Positions 1-7,698 of a DNA stretch of 64,000 bases are shown here, in pieces; position 1 is the stretch's first letter; each line of letters opens with the position of its first letter. The stretch is from positions 1-64,000 of the forward strand of contig NZ_MDCR01000009.1 of NCBI RefSeq assembly GCF_001723055.1. Direction: 5' to 3'. The notes beneath the pieces were generated by a model. It ran no database searches and had not been told where the DNA came from. It worked only from the letters and a program-made list of their open reading frames with translations. A program made the translations under genes and the position numbers. The DNA is from Streptomyces niveus (GTDB lineage Bacteria; Actinomycetota; Actinomycetes; Streptomycetales; Streptomycetaceae).

Positions 1-237
1 GTCCGCGGGATGGGAAGGGGGACGCGCAGGGGTCGTGGTCGGACACTCAGGCTGACTTGTGCCGCGTGGACAACGAGGCCACAGCGAGTCCGGCAACCCC
101 GCACGCGGCGTAAGTCACGCCGTCCGGCCATGACCCCGGAGCGGCACCCGGCAACCACCCCAACCACCCCAGCCCGCCGCAGGCGCAAAGCCGGTTGGCT
201 AGTGACACGTTGAGTTTCAGTACGTACGCTCCTGAAT
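1..237. other. Upstream region of hutH, no convincing gene
   Basis: This stretch contains one short Arg-rich open frame (10-213, plus strand) with no recognisable domain, no Shine-Dalgarno sequence and a composition typical of random GC-rich DNA, so I do not call it. The last 40 bases before hutH carry the self-complementary octamer GTACGTAC (about 221-228), which could be part of a hut operator, but nothing in the sequence proves it. Confidence 0.4.
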
Positions 238-1785
238 ATGAATATGCACACTGTCGTCGTGGGAACGGCCGGCACCACCGCCGAAGACGTCGTCGCCGTC
301 GCCCGCGGCAACGCCCGTGTCGAGCTCTCCGGAGACGCCCTCGCCGCGCTCGCCGCCGCCCGCGAGATCGTTGACGCGCTCGCCGCCAAGCCCGAGCCCG
401 TGTACGGCGTCTCCACCGGGTTCGGGGCGCTCGCCAGCCGGCACATCGGGCACGACCTGCGGGGGCGGCTGCAGCGGAACATCGTGCGGTCGCACGCCGC
501 CGGGATGGGGCCCCGTGTCGAGCGGGAGGTCGTGCGGGCGCTGATGTTTCTGCGGCTCAAGACCCTCGCCTCCGGGCACACCGGCGTACGCCCCGAGGTC
601 GCGCAGACCATCGTGGACGTGCTGAACGCCGGGATCACGCCCGTCGTGCACGAGTACGGCTCCCTCGGCTGCTCCGGCGACCTCGCGCCGCTCTCGCACT
701 GCGCGCTGACGCTCATGGGCGAGGGCGACGCCGAGGGCCCCGACGGCACGCTGCGGCCCGCCGGCGAGCTGCTCGAAGCGCACGGCATCGTGCCCGTCGA
801 GCTGCGGGAGAAGGAGGGTCTCGCGCTGCTCAACGGCACCGACGGCATGCTCGGCATGCTGGTCATGGCCCTCGCCGACCTCCAGCGGCTCTACACCTCC
901 GCCGACATCACCGCCGCGCTGACCCTGGAGGCGCTGCTCGGTACGGACAAGGTCCTCGCCCCCGAGCTGCACGCCATCCGCCCGCACCCCGGCCAGGGCG
1001 TCAGCGCCGACAACATGGCGCGGGTGCTCGCCGGGTCCGGGCTGACCGGGCACTTCCAGGAGGACGCCGCGCCGCGGGTGCAGGACGCGTACTCCGTGCG
1101 CTGCGCCCCGCAGGTCGCCGGCGCGGGCCGGGACACCCTGGCGTACGCCCGGATCGTGGCCGACCGCGAGCTGGCCTCCGCCGTCGACAACCCGGTCGTG
1201 CTGCCCGATGGCCGTGTGGAGTCCAACGGCAACTTCCACGGCGCCCCCGTCGCGTACGTCCTGGACTTCCTCGCGATCGTCGCCGCCGACCTCGGCTCCA
1301 TCGCCGAGCGCCGCACGGACCGGCTGCTCGACAAGAACCGTTCGCACGGTCTGCCCGCCTTCCTCGCGGACGACCCCGGTGTCGACTCGGGCCTGATGAT
1401 CGCCCAGTACACGCAGGCGGCGCTGGTCAGCGAGATGAAGCGGCTGGCCGTACCGGCGTCCGTGGACTCCATCCCGTCGTCCGCGATGCAGGAGGACCAC
1501 GTGTCGATGGGCTGGTCGGCGGCGCGCAAGCTCCGTACGGCCGTCGCGCATCTGACGCGCGTCGTGGCCGTCGAGATGTACGCGGCGACCCGCGCGATCG
1601 AGCTGCGTACGGGCCTGGTGCCCGCGCCCGCGTCGCGGGCCGCCATCGAGGCGGTGCGCGCGGCGGGGATCGAGGGGCCGGGGCCCGACCGGTTCCTGGC
1701 GCCGGATCTCGCGGCTGCGGACGCGTTCGTGCACGAGGGCCGGCTGGTGGCCGCGGTGGAGCCGGTGACCGGACCGCTGGCCTGA
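238..1785 (+). CDS. hutH: Histidine ammonia-lyase
   Basis: This cytosolic enzyme removes ammonia from L-histidine to give urocanate, the first step of histidine use. The 515-residue length is normal for the family. The region around residues 140-155 reads GSLGCSGDLAPLSH and contains the tripeptide that cyclises to the MIO electrophile. Here it is Cys-Ser-Gly (145-147) rather than the Ala-Ser-Gly of Pseudomonas HutH, as I recall it also is in other Streptomyces HALs. SVDNPVV and FHGAPVAY are further lyase signatures. ATG 238 (MNMHT) is preferred over ATG 244 because Streptomyces homologues start with a similar MxMHT; no clear Shine-Dalgarno precedes either. It stands alone and ends in a strong terminator. 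Confidence 0.95.
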   Translation: MNMHTVVVGTAGTTAEDVVAVARGNARVELSGDALAALAAAREIVDALAAKPEPVYGVSTGFGALASRHIGHDLRGRLQRNIVRSHAAGMGPRVEREVVRALMFLRLKTLASGHTGVRPEVAQTIVDVLNAGITPVVHEYGSLGCSGDLAPLSHCALTLMGEGDAEGPDGTLRPAGELLEAHGIVPVELREKEGLALLNGTDGMLGMLVMALADLQRLYTSADITAALTLEALLGTDKVLAPELHAIRPHPGQGVSADNMARVLAGSGLTGHFQEDAAPRVQDAYSVRCAPQVAGAGRDTLAYARIVADRELASAVDNPVVLPDGRVESNGNFHGAPVAYVLDFLAIVAADLGSIAERRTDRLLDKNRSHGLPAFLADDPGVDSGLMIAQYTQAALVSEMKRLAVPASVDSIPSSAMQEDHVSMGWSAARKLRTAVAHLTRVVAVEMYAATRAIELRTGLVPAPASRAAIEAVRAAGIEGPGPDRFLAPDLAAADAFVHEGRLVAAVEPVTGPLA

Positions 1786-1800
1786 GGCCGCAGATGTACG

Positions 1801-1837
1801 CGGAGGGGGCCGCCCGGCTGCCGGGCGGCCCCCTCCG
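1801..1837. terminator. Bidirectional terminator after hutH
   Basis: A perfect 17-bp inverted repeat, CGGAGGGGGCCGCCCGG, is separated from its complement by a 3-nt loop. It lies between the stop of hutH and the stop of the convergent small gene at 1851-2015, so it can serve both strands. It has no T tract, as is usual in Streptomyces. Confidence 0.85.
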
Positions 1838-1850
1838 TGGTGCTGCCGCG

Positions 1851-2015
1851 TCAGGAGGACTCGGCGGAGTCCGCTTGGGCGGTTGCGGCGGACCGTTGCT
1901 GACCGGCGCTGTGCTCGTTCGTGGCATTCGCCGAGGGGACGAACGACATGAGGCAGAGCAGGATGCCGGCGGCTATGGCCGTCAGCAGCGGTCGGCGTAC
2001 GACGGGCACGTACAC
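1851..2015 (-). CDS. Small secreted or membrane-anchored peptide (54 aa)
   Basis: I do not recognise a family. Starting at GTG 2015 the peptide is 54 residues. It has a basic N-terminus (VVRR), a hydrophobic stretch around residues 9-28 (LLTAIAAGILLCLMSF) and a possible signal-peptidase site at PSANA. That leaves a hydrophilic mature peptide of about 23 residues rich in Ala, Gln and Ser. The start is supported by AAGGGAG about nine bases upstream. The gene converges on hutH and shares its terminator. Because a signal sequence, an SD and a downstream hairpin all agree, I think it is real. A short exported peptide or a one-helix membrane protein are both possible. Confidence 0.6.
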   Translation of the reverse strand: MYVPVVRRPLLTAIAAGILLCLMSFVPSANATNEHSAGQQRSAATAQADSAESS

Positions 2016-2123
2016 GTAATCGATCTCCCTTGGGAAAACGCCGAATTGGCCGGGTGCGCCGATGGTAGTGAAAGCAGCGGGTCGCGGGAAAGTCGGCCGG
2101 GGGAAGGGGCCTACTCTCCGGTT

Positions 2124-2468
2124 ATGAGCACTCCTGAGACCTCCCGTTATGTCCGGCTGCACGTTGAATTGGTGCTGGAGATCAGCGACCCGGAACAGCT
2201 GACGGCCGCCGCCCTGACCCGTATCGCCTCCGACGACTCGATGCCGGACGAGGAACGCGACCACGCCCGCTCGGCGGTGCGCGGGGACGAGGCCGAGGCC
2301 CTCGCGTATCTCGTCGAGCCGTCGGAGCTGGTCGGCGACGTGCCCGGGGTGGAGCTCGCCCAGGCGTCGTGGAGCAGCGAGGAGATCGACTACGACCCCG
2401 AAGCCGTCGAATGGGACCTTGACGAAGAGGACGAGGAAGACGTTCTCGGTCGGCCCGGCGTGGTTTAG
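2124..2468 (+). CDS. Acidic hypothetical protein (114 aa)
   Basis: This is a soluble protein of 114 residues starting with MSTPETSRYVRLHVELVL. The first half resembles a compact alpha/beta domain (VRLHVELVLEISDPEQLTAAAL). The C-terminal 30 residues are strongly acidic (EWDLDEEDEEDV). It has no signal peptide and no membrane segment. Its codon use matches the neighbouring core genes. I know similar unnamed proteins next to this L,D-transpeptidase in other streptomycetes, which supports it being a real conserved gene, but no function can be given. The preceding bases GGGGCCTACTCTCCGGTT contain no strong ribosome binding site. Confidence 0.75.
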   Translation: MSTPETSRYVRLHVELVLEISDPEQLTAAALTRIASDDSMPDEERDHARSAVRGDEAEALAYLVEPSELVGDVPGVELAQASWSSEEIDYDPEAVEWDLDEEDEEDVLGRPGVV

Positions 2469-2660
2469 CTCACGAGCGTGACACCCTTGGCCCCGGGACG
2501 CCGTCGAATGCGGCCCGGGGCTTACAAACGCGTAAGCCGTGTACATCCCGGGGTGCGAGTGGCGTTGCACACATCTTCGTTCGATGTGGAACCGGGTGCA
2601 CCGGTATGCGTGTTCTTAAAGGTCATAGGCAGGGAATCGGCAGCGATGGAGAAGCGTGTG

Positions 2661-3914
2661 ATGACGAACGGTATGCGGCGCAAGGGCCTGACGGCCGCGT
2701 CCGCACTGCTCGGCGGGGTGCTGGTGCTCTCGGCCTGCAGCAGTGGCGACGGTGGAGGCGACTCCGGAGCCGAGCGTTCGAAGGATTCGCAGGCGCAGGT
2801 GGACGAGGCCGCGGCGAAGGACACCTCCGAGGCCCAGATAGCCATCTCGCCCAAGAACGGCGCCGACAACGCGGGCATCAACAGCGACGCGAAGGTCACC
2901 GTCACCAAGGGCACGCTCACCAAGGTCGACATGACCACCGCCGACGGGGCCGCCGTCAAGGGCACGCTGGCCGCCGACGGGAAGAGCTGGAAGCCGGACG
3001 GTCAGCTGGAACGCTCCACCACGTACAAGATCACCGCGACGGCGAAGGACTCCAAGGACCGCGAGGCCCACGAGAACTCGTCCTTCACGACCGTCTCGCC
3101 CAACAACAGCTTCATCGGCAACTTCACGCCCGAGGACGGCTCGACCGTCGGCGTCGGCATGCCGGTCTCGCTCAACTTCGACAAGGGCATCACGAACAAG
3201 GCCGCCGTACAGGGCGGGATCACCGTGACGTCCAGCAGCGGCCAGGAGGTCGTCGGCCACTGGTTCAACTCGCAGCGCCTCGACTTCCGCCCCGAGCAGT
3301 ACTGGCAGGGCGGCTCCACCGTCACCCTGAAGCTGGCGCTGGACGGCGTCGAGGGCGCGAACGGTGTCTTCGGCGTCCAGCAGAAGACGGTCACCTTCAA
3401 GATCGGCCGTAACCAGGTCTCCACGGTCGACACCAAGGCCAAGACCATGACCATTCAGCAGGACGGCAAGACGATCAAGACGATCCCGATCTCCGCGGGC
3501 TCGCCGGAGAACCCGACGTACAACGGTCAGATGGTGATCTCCGAGAAGTTCAAGGAGACCCGGATGAACGGTGCGACGGTCGGCTTCACGGACGACGACG
3601 GCAAGGGCGAGTACGACATCAAGGACGTGCCGCACGCCATGCGGCTGTCCACGTCGGGCACCTTCATCCACGGCAACTACTGGGGCGACGACTCGATCTT
3701 CGGTTCGTCCAACACCAGCCACGGCTGTGTCGGTCTGAACGACGCGAAGGGCGCGAACGACCCCAACCAGCCGGGCGCCTGGTTCTTCGACAACTCCATC
3801 GTCGGTGACGTGGTCGTCGTCAAGAACTCCCCGGACAAGACCATCGCGCCCGACAACGGCCTCAACGGCTGGAACCTGAACTGGGCGGACTGGAAGGCCG
3901 GTTCGGCCGCCTGA
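2661..3914 (+). CDS. Lipoprotein L,D-transpeptidase with Ig-like domains
   Basis: This is a cell-wall crosslinking enzyme that makes 3-3 peptide bridges in peptidoglycan, anchored outside the membrane as a lipoprotein. From ATG 2661 the protein has 417 residues, with a lipobox LSAC whose Cys is residue 26. A Ser/Gly/Asp linker follows, then two bacterial Ig-like repeats (about 60-250), then a YkuD catalytic domain. The catalytic motif is visible as FIHGNYWGDDSIFGSSNTSHGCVGLN, here split as HGNYWG and SHGCVGLN, with the nucleophilic Cys near residue 354. ATG 2661 is chosen because GGAGAAG sits seven bases upstream; ATG 2646 is an in-frame alternative. It is most like the actinobacterial Ldt with Ig domains, as in Mycobacterium LdtMt2. 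Confidence 0.92.
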   Translation: MTNGMRRKGLTAASALLGGVLVLSACSSGDGGGDSGAERSKDSQAQVDEAAAKDTSEAQIAISPKNGADNAGINSDAKVTVTKGTLTKVDMTTADGAAVKGTLAADGKSWKPDGQLERSTTYKITATAKDSKDREAHENSSFTTVSPNNSFIGNFTPEDGSTVGVGMPVSLNFDKGITNKAAVQGGITVTSSSGQEVVGHWFNSQRLDFRPEQYWQGGSTVTLKLALDGVEGANGVFGVQQKTVTFKIGRNQVSTVDTKAKTMTIQQDGKTIKTIPISAGSPENPTYNGQMVISEKFKETRMNGATVGFTDDDGKGEYDIKDVPHAMRLSTSGTFIHGNYWGDDSIFGSSNTSHGCVGLNDAKGANDPNQPGAWFFDNSIVGDVVVVKNSPDKTIAPDNGLNGWNLNWADWKAGSAA

Positions 3915-3929
3915 TCCCTCTTCTCACGT

Positions 3930-3966
3930 CATCGCGGCGGCACCCGGTCCGGGTGCCGCCGCGATG
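3930..3966. terminator. Terminator after L,D-transpeptidase
   Basis: An inverted repeat of about 18 bp, CATCGCGGCGGCACCCGG against its complement, with an almost absent loop, starts 16 bases after the stop codon. It is a typical T-less Streptomyces terminator. Confidence 0.85.
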
Positions 3967-4026
3967 TTCGCGGAAAGCCCGCACAACTCAGGGGCGCGGG
4001 CCGGGGAGTGAGCGTAGGTTCGGATC

Positions 4027-5025
4027 ATGCTGCTGACTCTGGGAACGCCGCCGTCGGAGGCGGAGACGGACGCCTGGCATGACGTGATCGCCGCCGCACA
4101 TCTCCAGGACGTGCCCGCGTCGGTACCGGAGCCGGGCCGCACCGAGACCGCGGGGAAGCTGCGGGTGCGCTCGCCCAACGCCCGGATGCTCCATCTGGTG
4201 TGGGCCGCCCCCGACGGGTCGTACGACGGCGTCGCCACGCTGCTCCTGCCCACCGAGCAGAACAACCGGCACACGGCCTTCCTGGACGCCCTGGTCGTCC
4301 GCCCCGAGGCGAGACGGCGCGGCGTGGGCGGCCAACTGTGGGGCGCGATACGGGCCGAACTGACCGCCGACGGGCGCGGTTCGGTCTCCACCCTGCTCGA
4401 ACTCGGCGGCGCCGGTGAGGCGTTCGTCGACCGGCTCGGCTTCGCGAAGGTGCTGCCCCTGGCCTGGTACGTGCAGCGCGTCCCGGACGCGAACGCCCAA
4501 CTGCCCCCGGCGCGGCTGCCCGACGGCTACCGGTTCGCGGACTGGGACGGCGTGGTGCCGGACGCGCTCGCGGACGAGTTCGCGCGGGCCCACGACGTGA
4601 TGCGGGACGCGCCCGCCGGTGGCATGGACGAGCGGACGCCGCGCTGGGACGCGGAGCGGGTACGGGGCGCGGCACGGCTCGTCGACGACCGGGGCGGTGT
4701 CATCCTCACCTCGGTGGTGCTGGCGACGGCCGACGGCGCGGGCGGGGGCACCGACCGGGTCGCCGCGTACACGGAACTGGTCCTGCGCGACCCGTCGCAC
4801 ACCCGGGCGCTCCAGTACGACACGGTGGTCGTCCCGGAGCACCGCGGGCGCGGACTCGGCCGGGCGGTCAAACGCCATCTGCTGGGCACGCTCGCCGAAC
4901 GCCACCCCGGAGTACGGGAGATCAGCACCAGCGTCGCCGACGACAACGCGCCGATGCTGGCCGTGAACGCGGCGCTCGGCTACCGGCGCGAGCGGCCGGC
5001 CGGGATCTTCCAGGCCGAGCTTTAG
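4027..5025 (+). CDS. Tandem GNAT-domain acetyltransferase
   Basis: The protein of 332 residues carries two GNAT folds. The first (about 1-160) has the acetyl-CoA loop VRPEARRRGVGGQLW around residues 92-106. The second (about 165-332) has VVPEHRGRGLGRAVKRHLL around 271-289, followed by the usual N.PML..N.ALGY segment. Two-domain GNATs of this length include mycothiol synthase, but the sequence lacks features that would let me assign MshD, so the acyl acceptor is unknown. It is cytosolic. The TAG stop is provided by the first three bases of an inverted-repeat element (5023-5072), and the gene converges on the ABC-F gene. Confidence 0.85.
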   Translation: MLLTLGTPPSEAETDAWHDVIAAAHLQDVPASVPEPGRTETAGKLRVRSPNARMLHLVWAAPDGSYDGVATLLLPTEQNNRHTAFLDALVVRPEARRRGVGGQLWGAIRAELTADGRGSVSTLLELGGAGEAFVDRLGFAKVLPLAWYVQRVPDANAQLPPARLPDGYRFADWDGVVPDALADEFARAHDVMRDAPAGGMDERTPRWDAERVRGAARLVDDRGGVILTSVVLATADGAGGGTDRVAAYTELVLRDPSHTRALQYDTVVVPEHRGRGLGRAVKRHLLGTLAERHPGVREISTSVADDNAPMLAVNAALGYRRERPAGIFQAEL

Positions 5026-5072
5026 GGGGTGTCTTGCCGATCTTGCCGGGCTCGTCGACAAGACACGCCCTA
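5023..5072. repeat. 50-bp inverted-repeat element (MITE- or terminator-like)
   Basis: Two 18-nt arms (5023-5040 and 5055-5072) match at 16 of 18 positions when one is reversed: TAGGGGGTGTCTTGCCGA against TAGGGCGTGTCTTGTCGA. They flank a 14-nt core, TCTTGCCGGGCTCG. The element supplies the stop codon of the GNAT gene and lies between two convergent genes, so it may also end transcription. A partial relative lies at 18840-18868. Confidence 0.6.
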
Positions 5073-5089
5073 GGACCCCGACCCGCGCG

Positions 5090-6709
5090 TCAGCTCCCCG
5101 GCATCACCCGGCCCGCGCTCAACACCAGCCGCTCGCCCGCGAATTCGCCCCGGAAGCGGCGGTCGTGCGAGACCACGACCACGGCGCCCGGGTAGTCGGC
5201 CAGCGCCCGCTCCAGCTCCTCCACCAGGCTCAGCGCCACATGGTTCGTCGGCTCGTCCAGGATCAGCAGATCGGCGGGCCGTGTCAGCAGCCGGGCCAGT
5301 TCGAGCCGGCGCCGCTGCCCCACCGAGAGCCCGGCCACCGGCACCGCCAGATCCTCCTCGCGGAACAGCCCGAGTGCCAGCAACTCGTTGGTGTGCTCGT
5401 CCGGCAGCCCCCGGCGGCCCGCCGCGAACGCCCCCAGGAGCGAGCGCCGCGAGTCGGCCGGGTCGGGGGCCAACTCCTGTGCCAGATAGCCGACTTCGGC
5501 CGTACGGTGCACCGTGCCCGCGTCCGGTGCGAGATCCCCGGCCAGCACCCGCAGGAGCGTGGTCTTGCCCGCGCCGTTGGGCCCGTCGACCAGCAGCCGC
5601 GCGCCCGCCTTCACCTGGAGCGAGTCCAGCCGCAGCCGGTCCCCGACCGCGACGCCGGACAGCTCGGCCAGCACACCGTCCGCCCCGGTGGTGGCCGGGG
5701 CGCCCCGGAACTCCAGCGGCTCCGGCGGGGCGGGCACAGGCTCACGCTCCAGCCGCTCAAGCCGCACCCGCGCCGCCCTGACCTGCCCGGACAGCTTCGC
5801 CTCGTGCGAGCGGCGGTGCTTGCCGAAGCCCTGCTGCGGGTCCTTGCCGGTGGCCGCGAGCCGCTGCCCGGCGGCGGCGACCAGCTCCCTCGTACGGGCC
5901 AGATCAGCCAGCCACTCCTGGTGGTCCTGCTCCCAGCGGCGGCGGGCGGCGGCCTTGGCGGTGCGGTAGCCGGCCCAGCCGTCGCCGTACCGGGTCACGG
6001 CCCGGGTGTCGCGGTCCACCTCCAGGATCGTCGTCGCGACGCGCTCCAGGAACGCGCGGTCGTGGGTGACTGCGACCACTGTGCCGCGGTGCGCGCGCAG
6101 CCGCTCCTCCAGATAGGTGGTGGCCCGGAGATCGAGATGGTTGGTCGGCTCGTCGAGCAGCAGCAGTTCGGGCGCGGCGGCCAGGACGCAGGCCAGCGCC
6201 ACCCGGGACCGCTCACCGCCGGAGAGCGACCCGAGCGGCCGGTCCCGGCCCACGTGCGCGAGCCCGAGCCCGTGCAGCGCGGCATCGACGCGGGCGTCCG
6301 CCTCGTAGCCGCCGCGGTCCTCGTACACGGTCAACAGATCCCCGTACGCGGTCAGTTCGTCCTCCGTCGCGTCGGCGAGCGAGGCTTCGGCGGCCCGGAT
6401 ACGGCGCTCCAGCTCCCGCAGCTCCGCGAGCGCGGCGTCGACGGCGGCCTGGACGCTGAGCCGGAGGTCGAGCGCGAGGGTCTGGGCGAGATGCCCGACC
6501 CCGCCGGGGAACCGGACGGTGACCTCCCCGTCGTCCGGTACCTCGGCCCCGGCCAGCAGCCGGAGCAGGGTGGACTTCCCGGAGCCGTTCTCCCCGATGA
6601 CACCCGCCTTCTCGCCGGGCCGTACGGAGAGCGACACCTGATCGAGGACGGTCCGGTCGCCGTACGACTTGGAGACGTCCTTCATCGACAATTGGGCGCG
6701 TTCGCGCAT
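5090..6709 (-). CDS. ABC-F family ATPase, ribosomal protection type
   Basis: The 539-residue protein has two ABC cassettes and no membrane domain, the layout of ABC-F proteins that act on the ribosome. Cassette 1 has Walker A GENGSGKST (about 39-47), signature LSGGERSRVALA and Walker B LLLLDEPTNHL. Cassette 2 has Walker A GPNGAGKTT, signature LSVGQRRRLELA and Walker B LLILDEPTNHV. A charged inter-domain linker is rich in Arg and Ala. An AGGGAAGAAG sequence precedes the ATG. The leader peptide and hairpins upstream (6863-6895) point to antibiotic-inducible attenuation. Members range from antibiotic-resistance factors (macrolide, lincosamide, streptogramin) to housekeeping Uup-like factors. The leader favours resistance, but the drug class cannot be read from the sequence. 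Confidence 0.9.
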   Translation of the reverse strand: MRERAQLSMKDVSKSYGDRTVLDQVSLSVRPGEKAGVIGENGSGKSTLLRLLAGAEVPDDGEVTVRFPGGVGHLAQTLALDLRLSVQAAVDAALAELRELERRIRAAEASLADATEDELTAYGDLLTVYEDRGGYEADARVDAALHGLGLAHVGRDRPLGSLSGGERSRVALACVLAAAPELLLLDEPTNHLDLRATTYLEERLRAHRGTVVAVTHDRAFLERVATTILEVDRDTRAVTRYGDGWAGYRTAKAAARRRWEQDHQEWLADLARTRELVAAAGQRLAATGKDPQQGFGKHRRSHEAKLSGQVRAARVRLERLEREPVPAPPEPLEFRGAPATTGADGVLAELSGVAVGDRLRLDSLQVKAGARLLVDGPNGAGKTTLLRVLAGDLAPDAGTVHRTAEVGYLAQELAPDPADSRRSLLGAFAAGRRGLPDEHTNELLALGLFREEDLAVPVAGLSVGQRRRLELARLLTRPADLLILDEPTNHVALSLVEELERALADYPGAVVVVSHDRRFRGEFAGERLVLSAGRVMPGS

Positions 6710-6862
6710 TGCTTCTTCCCTGAAAGTGACATGCCCGCGAGAGCGCGCGCGTCGAAGCGCGTCGGCGCGTGGCGGGGCCGGCTGATGTGTCGGACGGGCG
6801 CGTGGAAGCGGGACGCCGGCGGTCCGTTCAGAGGACCTGGGCCGGGGCGTCCGTGCCCGGAA

Positions 6863-6895
6863 TCAGCGGAAGAAGTAGTACGAGTACAAACCCAT
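6863..6895 (-). CDS. Leader peptide MGLYSYYFFR upstream of the ABC-F gene
   Basis: Reading the minus strand from 6895 gives ATG GGT TTG TAC TCG TAC TAC TTC TTC CGC TGA, a ten-residue aromatic-rich peptide followed by a stop. It lies 153 bases ahead of the ABC-F start. Its ATG sits only about seven bases after a TAGCCT -10-like hexamer, so the transcript may begin at or near the start codon and the leader be leaderless. Between the leader and the ABC-F gene are GC-rich inverted repeats, for example GGTCC GTTCAGA GGACC at about 6820-6836. Short Arg/aromatic peptides that sense stalled ribosomes precede many ABC-F and erm genes. Confidence 0.65.
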   Translation of the reverse strand: MGLYSYYFFR

Positions 6896-6902
6896 GCGGG
6901 TC

Positions 6903-6939
6903 AGGCTACCGAAGGGCGCGAGGCGGCGCCCCCGGATTT
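6903..6939 (-). promoter_or_regulatory. Putative WblC/WhiB7-type promoter of the ABC-F leader
   Basis: On the minus strand a TAGCCT -10 hexamer (6908-6903) is preceded, after about 16 bases, by a GC-rich and non-consensus -35. An isolated AAAT tract (6939-6936) lies four to five bases further upstream. An AT-rich tract next to a poor -35 is the known layout of WhiB7/WblC-activated antibiotic-response promoters. This is inference from layout only. Confidence 0.35.
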
Positions 6940-6955
6940 CCGGCGACGAGAGGCC

Positions 6956-7666
6956 CTACAGCTTCGACGCCAGCTCGAAGGCGTGGGCGGACACCCAGGT
7001 GTACGCGGCCCGCACCTCGTCCACCACACCCCGCTCGCGCAGCGCCACCATCGCGGGGTCGCCCCGGTCGGCGGACTCGGCGATGCCGCGCCAGGTGCGG
7101 TCCTGCCACCACAGGATCGTACGGACGATGCCGTCCCGGTCGTCCAGCCCGTACGCGTCGCAGACCAGCGTGATCCGGCGGGCCGCGTCGCCGACGTCCG
7201 GCACACGCGGGCCGAGATCCAGGAACTGCCAGCACAGATGCGCGACGTCGTGCACGCGCTCACCGGGCGCGGCCAGGTCCCAGTCGATGAGCGCCACCGG
7301 CAGCCCGTCCGCGTAGACGGTGTTCCTGGGCGACAGGTCGTTGTGACACACCACCTCGTGCGCCCCGGCGAGCGACGAGCCGACCGTCAGGTCGTGGAAC
7401 TCCCGCACCAGCCGCGCCACCCGCACCAGCCGCGCGTCCGACAGCGGCAGATCCGCCTCCCCGTCGATGTGCCCCAGCACCTCGCGCCCCTGCTCGTCCA
7501 CTCCCTGGAACCGGGGCGCCCCGTCCCAGCCCCGCTCCTCGAACAGCCCCAGCAACTCGCGTATGTACGCGGCACGTTGATCCGGCACGTCGCGTGAGCG
7601 CCGCACGGTGTCACCGACACGTACGACCTGATTGATGAACCCACCGGGCAGAGGAGTCTCGTCCAT
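6956..7666 (-). CDS. APH/ChoK-fold phosphotransferase
   Basis: This is a 236-residue kinase-like protein of the aminoglycoside phosphotransferase family. The catalytic loop CHNDLSPRN (about residues 124-132) and the metal-binding IDWDLA (about 146-151) are intact, so it is probably active. The N-lobe is short (about 45 residues shorter than classical APH enzymes), which is common in the many uncharacterised actinobacterial members acting on small alcohols or sugars. The chosen ATG at 7666 has GGGAGG directly upstream; GTG 7675 is an in-frame alternative with no better site. It is transcribed in the same direction as the ABC-F gene but is separated from it by that gene's own promoter, so they need not work together. 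Confidence 0.8.
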   Translation of the reverse strand: MDETPLPGGFINQVVRVGDTVRRSRDVPDQRAAYIRELLGLFEERGWDGAPRFQGVDEQGREVLGHIDGEADLPLSDARLVRVARLVREFHDLTVGSSLAGAHEVVCHNDLSPRNTVYADGLPVALIDWDLAAPGERVHDVAHLCWQFLDLGPRVPDVGDAARRITLVCDAYGLDDRDGIVRTILWWQDRTWRGIAESADRGDPAMVALRERGVVDEVRAAYTWVSAHAFELASKL

Positions 7667-7698
7667 ACCTCCCACGATGCCAGGCCCCGGCGGGCCGG

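Noticed and set aside
10..213. Short Arg-rich frame before hutH
   Set aside because: No ribosome binding site and no recognisable feature; expected by chance.
217..1734. 505-codon minus-strand frame opposite hutH
   Set aside because: HutH is unmistakable on the plus strand, and the opposite frame has no conserved motif.
5165..7597. 810-codon open frame on the plus strand
   Set aside because: It is the antisense shadow of the ABC-F and APH genes. It has Arg/Gln/Pro-rich random composition and no domain, and long antisense frames are normal in 72% GC DNA.
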